This document shows positions 60,324 to 64,000 of a DNA stretch of 64,000 nt, piece by piece. The stretch is from Orobanche coerulescens (taxonomy: Eukaryota > Streptophyta > Magnoliopsida > Lamiales > Orobanchaceae). The position numbers and the translations under genes are program-made. Under the pieces are notes generated by a model. It was not told where the DNA came from and searched no databases. It saw only the letters and a program-made list of their open reading frames with translations. Every line of letters starts with the position of its first letter. Within the stretch, counting starts at the first letter, position 1. Location: the NCBI GenBank assembly GCA_033398695.1, contig CM065809.1, positions 175,698,501 to 175,762,500 of the forward strand, given 5' to 3'.

Positions 60324-61191
60324 ATGGCATCTTTTGAAGGCGTAAACTTGAAGACGATGAAGGACCAGGTCATCTTCTCCATGGTCGTCGACTTCGAAGG
60401 TTTATTAGAAGCAAATCTAGAGGACTTCGATATGCTCGATTTGATCCGGGCGATGAAGCTGAATGGAATCTACCCGTTTCTCGATATCAACCCGCAACAT
60501 TTGTTCAAGGAAGATGTTGTTGAATTTTATCGTAATGCCTCTCTCGATTCAAAGACGGGATTAACGGCTTACCGGCGGAATTCCAGTCACCATAGATCGA
60601 GAGAAGATTCGTTCTGTATTCGGGATGAAACATCGCGGTTTGGCAGTCGAAGCTCTTAAACAATCACCCGCCGAAACCTGGAAAAAGATCAAAGTCGAGA
60701 ATATCCCAGAGAAATTGAAGTTTACAGCAAAGAGGAATGAGTTGAAAAAGATTTATCGAGTTGCTTTAGACATCACCAACAAGATAGTCATGGGGATGGC
60801 AGGCAGCTACGACCAACTGTCATCTTCGAAATTCATGGTGTTGGGTGCGTTAATCCAAGAAGAAGAAGTCGATTGGGCGGACTATATTTTCAGGCAACTT
60901 GTTCGCGAAGTGAACAAAGTCGAATGGCTTGAAGGTGAGAAGAAGTTCAAAACTAAGTTGGCGTTCGGAACGCATCTTAGTTGGTTTTTGGAGAAAACCG
61001 GAGTGGCTAAAGGAAACATTGACCCTTTCCACCCAAACAAGAGGCTAGGTCACATGGACCATGACAAGAAGAAAGTTGGAGTCACTGGGAGAGCAGCCCA
61101 GTTGTTGAAGGATTTGCCAGACTCCGCGTATTGCCCAAGATACGATTTATCAGAGGAATCGACTGACTGCAGTGAGATCGAATCGCAATGA
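60324..61191 (+). pseudogene. Extra ORF 1 of SIRE element G (position of env-like ORFs)
   Basis: ATG at 60324 (MASFEGVNLKTMKDQVIFSM). The frame changes near 60600 and continues to 61191 (AVEALKQSPAETWKKIKVEN, YRVALDITNKIVMGMAGSYD, WADYIFRQLVREVNKVEWLE, FGTHLSWFLEKTGV). It looks like the plant-transposon-associated ORF found after pol in SIRE-type elements of some eudicots. It has no signal peptide or membrane segment, so it is not a recognisable envelope protein. Function unknown. 59771-60323 upstream holds no gene. Confidence 0.6.
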
Positions 61192-61686
61192 GTCCGGAAT
61201 GAGTCCGACGATACACCAATTGCCATCCGATTCAAGAGACGGGGACCACCCGGAAGGACCCTCTCACTGCAATCATCACCCGAACCCTCTCCCAAGAGGC
61301 CTAGGAAGTCTGCAGTTCAAGGAGAGCAACGAGCATCACGCCACCCATCACCCAATCACCAATCCATCCAGACTTGCCTGCACTGAATCTGAAACTCGGA
61401 TTGTACCTGTTATTACACCTCCGGTGTACATATCCGAAGAAGAGGAAGCAGGTCTTGTTATCTCTATTCCTGAAGCATAATACACTTTCAAACTTATAGT
61501 AAATAATACTTTTAATCTCTCTATTGCTCAACTTAAGATTGTCTAGCCACAAGCAGAAAAACTCACTTTTTTAAATATTTTTTAAGAGTGGAAATCTCTC
61601 AAAACCCTGTCTTTTACAAACCTTCAAACTTTTGTTGAAACTAGTGGTTGGGAATATCCCTGCCATCGAGGATGTTCGATTAACTT

Positions 61687-63317
61687 TTGCAAAGAATCGA
61701 TTTGGCCTTACTCCTCCGGGATAATTGGTTCATGTCACACTTTAAAACCAACATGGACCAATTTATCCATTCTATAATGCTCAGTATTTTTGATGGCACT
61801 TTTGGAGAAGAGGAGGAAGAGGAAGTAGGAAAGGAGATTAGGATTGAAGAAGTTAATGGAGACAATGAAATTATTGATTTGGTAGCTGAAGAGGATGAAG
61901 AAGAGAAAGAATCTGAAGAAAATATACCAGTTGAAAAACAAACAGAGGAGATTGAGAAAACAGAAGAAGTGGCTGATGAAGGAGATGAAGAAGAAGGAGA
62001 AGAAGTAGAGCAGGAAAAAGATGAAGAAGAAAAAGATGATGAGGATGATGAAGGAGAAGAGAAGGAGAAAGATGATGATAAAAATGATGATGATGATGAT
62101 GATAACAATGATGATGGAGGTGAAGGAGGAGCGGAAAAAGAAAAAGAAAAAGATGAGGAAAAAGAGAAAGAAAAATCTGGAGAAGAAGAAGGGAAAGAAG
62201 GAGAGAGAGAAGGAGCCAAAGAGCTGTGAGCCGAGGCTACTCATGAAGCTGCAGATAGGATTGTTGTACCTGCCCGGTACACCAGCCTAGACGCAGAGCT
62301 GGCAGAGGACTCTAGGTCAGGGACCCCAGAGAAAACCCAATCTGATCTACCAGCTGCAGCCAGGAGCCTGCAGTCTAGTGGCTCCCTTGCAGAAGGTTCA
62401 GGAGAGCACTCTCCATCAGCTCAGTTATCACCTACCATGACTGAGCTGATCAAGCAAATTGTCATAGACACTATTGGGGAGCTGCTATCAACTCAGGTCA
62501 CTCCTGACCTTCAGACCATAAATGCCAAGATTGACACCCTTCTTCAGAGAGAGATCCCTCAGCCTCCTCCTCCTACCAACAACAGAATGCCTTTTGGCAT
62601 GTCTGATTGGATGAGCCGCATGGAACAGCAGTTGACTACCCTTATTGATGCTGGCAAAAAGGGGGAAGAGAGGATTCAGGGGGAAGAGAGAGAAATCAGA
62701 AGCAAGAAGAAACAGGATGTCACTCAGATTGAAGGACCCTCCAGTCTAAAAAGAAAGGAAGCTGTAGACCGAGATGTCCAGGCTGACCAGCCTGAAGGGA
62801 AAAGAAGAAGGACCAGAGGCGGCTTTGAACTTACTCTTGAATGGGAAGGGATGGAGCTATGGTATGTTGAGGATTTCATCCCATTTGAAGCTCTTGAAAT
62901 GTGGGGAGCTTCTAAGAAGAGGTTCATCAAAGACTATTATGTCTGGGAACTACTTCAAGATGACAAACTCTCCCCACAGGAAATCTTCATAAACTTCATG
63001 GAAGAAGTCCATCCGAATCTTTGGGTACGCTCAAGAAGCACGCTAAAGAGCAAAATGCCTTTCCTATGATTCCCTTATTCAGAGCTGAAGAAGCACCAAT
63101 CCGCATGGATGGTGAACTTGATGAGTTACAACTTCAAAAGGAAATCAAACTAGTGTGCCTCGAGAACAGATTCAGATCTCAGCAAGAGCAGGATTTCGCA
63201 GCACTTGTGGTGAAAAGAAAATATGGCCTTGCTCCAGTAAAGATAAGACCTATCGGAGCCAAACCATTCAAGCCTGCCAAGCAGCCTATTCGAAGAGGCA
63301 GAGGAAGAGGCAGATGA
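61687..63317 (+). pseudogene. Extra ORF 2 of SIRE element G: acidic-repeat protein with RGRGRGR tail
   Basis: One frame runs from 61687 to 63069 with a single TGA at 62227-62229. A frame change near 63030 continues to 63317. The first part is a Glu/Asp/Lys tract of about 130 residues encoded by GAA/GAT/AAA repeats. A middle part has MTELIKQIVIDTIGELLSTQ, then a helical, coiled-coil-like stretch, KRRRTRGGFELTLEWEGMEL and EDFIPFEALEMWGASKKRFI. The end reads KPAKQPIRRGRGRGR. It may be the distal half of the same gene as extra ORF 1. Charge segregation suggests nucleic-acid or chaperone-like binding, but this is speculative. Confidence 0.6.
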
Positions 63318-63521
63318 CCTTAGTTATTTCTCTTACTTGTAATTTTATTTTCTGTACTTAAAACATTCTTGTAAAATTTCAATGATAAAAGTCAGAAAAT
63401 TTTATGAACAGTCTGTTGAATGACAATTTCTAGTTGTCTCAATATTAGAATGATTTCAGTTTTTGTCTCGCACTTAAGTGCAGACTTGGTCATTTGATTT
63501 CTTACTTAGTTTTGCCATCAT

Positions 63522-63537
63522 CAAAATAGGGGGAATT
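63522..63537 (+). other. Polypurine tract of element G
   Basis: AAAATAGGGGGAATT stands directly before the 3' LTR start TGTTAGG. Confidence 0.8.
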
Positions 63538-64000
63538 TGTTAGGAATACTTGTTAGATTTTGATGATGTCATTAATTTAAAATCAAATGTTTATTACTTG
63601 GCAAAATGTAAGGAAGAACCAAATGAGTATCTTCCATAGGCCAAAATATGTTAAGTATAAAACTTGGCAAAATGTAAAGAAGAACCAAATGAGTGTCTTC
63701 TGTAGGCCAAAAGTTAGTTAGGCTGAAAATCGGCTAAGTACTAAGTACAGCCTAGTCCATCAGAGAGGAGCAGCCGACTCCAGTCAGAGTAGCTCTGGTC
63801 AACTAAATTTATTAGAGAAGTTTGACCAGACTGCAGCCGAGGTACCTCAGGGAAGTCACCTGACCAGACAAGTCACAAACAAGGAATGCAGTGAGAGGAC
63901 CTACTGCAGAGATGTAAGCCGCACATCACCTACTCAACTCTGACCTAGTACTCCAAGTCCACGTCAGCATGCTTTGAGAAGTCAAAAATTACGGAAAGCT
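63538..64000 (+). repeat. 3' LTR of SIRE element G (truncated by the window end)
   Basis: TGTTAGGAATACTTG onward repeats 53040-53500, identical for about the first 200 bp and then with clustered differences. Confidence 0.9.

Larger units (their letters stand above)
53040..64000 (+). mobile_element. Element G: SIRE/Maximus-type Ty1/copia retrotransposon (3' end outside window)
   Basis: Order: 5' LTR, tRNA-Met primer site, UBN2-type gag, protease, integrase, RT (YVDDIIFG), RNase H, two extra ORFs, polypurine tract, and the start of the 3' LTR. The long pol followed by additional ORFs before the 3' LTR is typical of the SIRE/Maximus clade. Coding regions are full of small indels. Confidence 0.9.

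Noticed and set aside
60324..61191. Envelope gene of an endogenous retrovirus-like element
   Set aside because: There is no signal peptide, transmembrane segment or cleavage site. Position alone does not make it an envelope gene.
61680..62244. Long minus-strand Ser/Phe-rich open frames opposite the acidic tract
   Set aside because: They are the complement of GAA/GAT repeats, which is open in several frames by composition. The plus-strand frame is collinear with the rest of extra ORF 2.

Overview
This window is plant nuclear DNA, almost certainly from a eudicot. The evidence is one intact, intron-containing cytosolic ribosomal protein L3 gene (RPL3, minus strand, 40909-43589) surrounded by nested transposable elements of typical angiosperm families: Tekay/Del-type Ty3/gypsy chromoviruses, Ty1/copia including a SIRE/Maximus-type element, a CACTA, a MuDR-like MULE, a Tat-like gypsy and a Stowaway-like MITE. 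I cannot name the species. The SIRE extra ORFs resemble ones I associate with asterids, which is a weak guess.

Layout. 1-5744: a gypsy element (A) that carries gag but no pol, cut off by the window start. 5745-6997: AT-rich spacer with a Stowaway-like MITE. About 6998-40442: an old copia element (E), split inside gag by a 27-kb nest (8779-36141) whose outer ends carry the target-site duplication (TSD) CAAAG. The nest is a minus-strand Tekay element (B) that seems to have been tandemly duplicated. Its first copy collapsed to a solo LTR (8779-10698 plus 19635-19907), followed by 87 bp of the copia gag that belongs only at the right edge. A plus-strand Tekay element (C, 10699-19629, TSD TTAAC) then entered that solo LTR. 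The second copy (19995-36141) has its integrase split by a 3.7-kb solo LTR (D, 20901-24619, TSD CATAA) and its right LTR split by a CACTA (28256-35380, TSD AAT).

The CACTA carries pieces of two host genes. ERO1-like exons flank a 312-codon fragment of a DUF3537 membrane-protein gene that is still open once spliced.

40909-44161: RPL3 with five coding exons, a 5'UTR intron, TATA, a telo-box and two site II motifs. 45380-50210: a MULE with a decayed mudrA-like transposase (DDE triad still present), a convergent small two-exon gene (101 aa), and clusters of a CACACGAT/ATCGTGTG motif in its 5' flank, inside the transposase intron and on its 3' side. 50211-52595: LTR and gag of a Tat-like gypsy, truncated by a reversed SIRE fragment. 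53040 to the window end: a SIRE-type copia element with LTR, gag, pol, two extra ORFs and the start of the 3' LTR.

The strongest leads for new biology are two unrelated arrays of short palindrome-like motifs placed where regulators would bind. One is TTACGTACGTAA/TTAGCGTGCGCTAA, just upstream of the TATA-like box in several diverged Tekay LTR groups. The other is the CACACGAT family in the MULE. The MULE's intact companion ORF makes it worth comparing with VANDAL-type MULEs, whose small VANC proteins bind short dispersed motifs. That is a hypothesis only. Most element ORFs here are broken. Some lesions, especially in the SIRE element, could be assembly error rather than biology.
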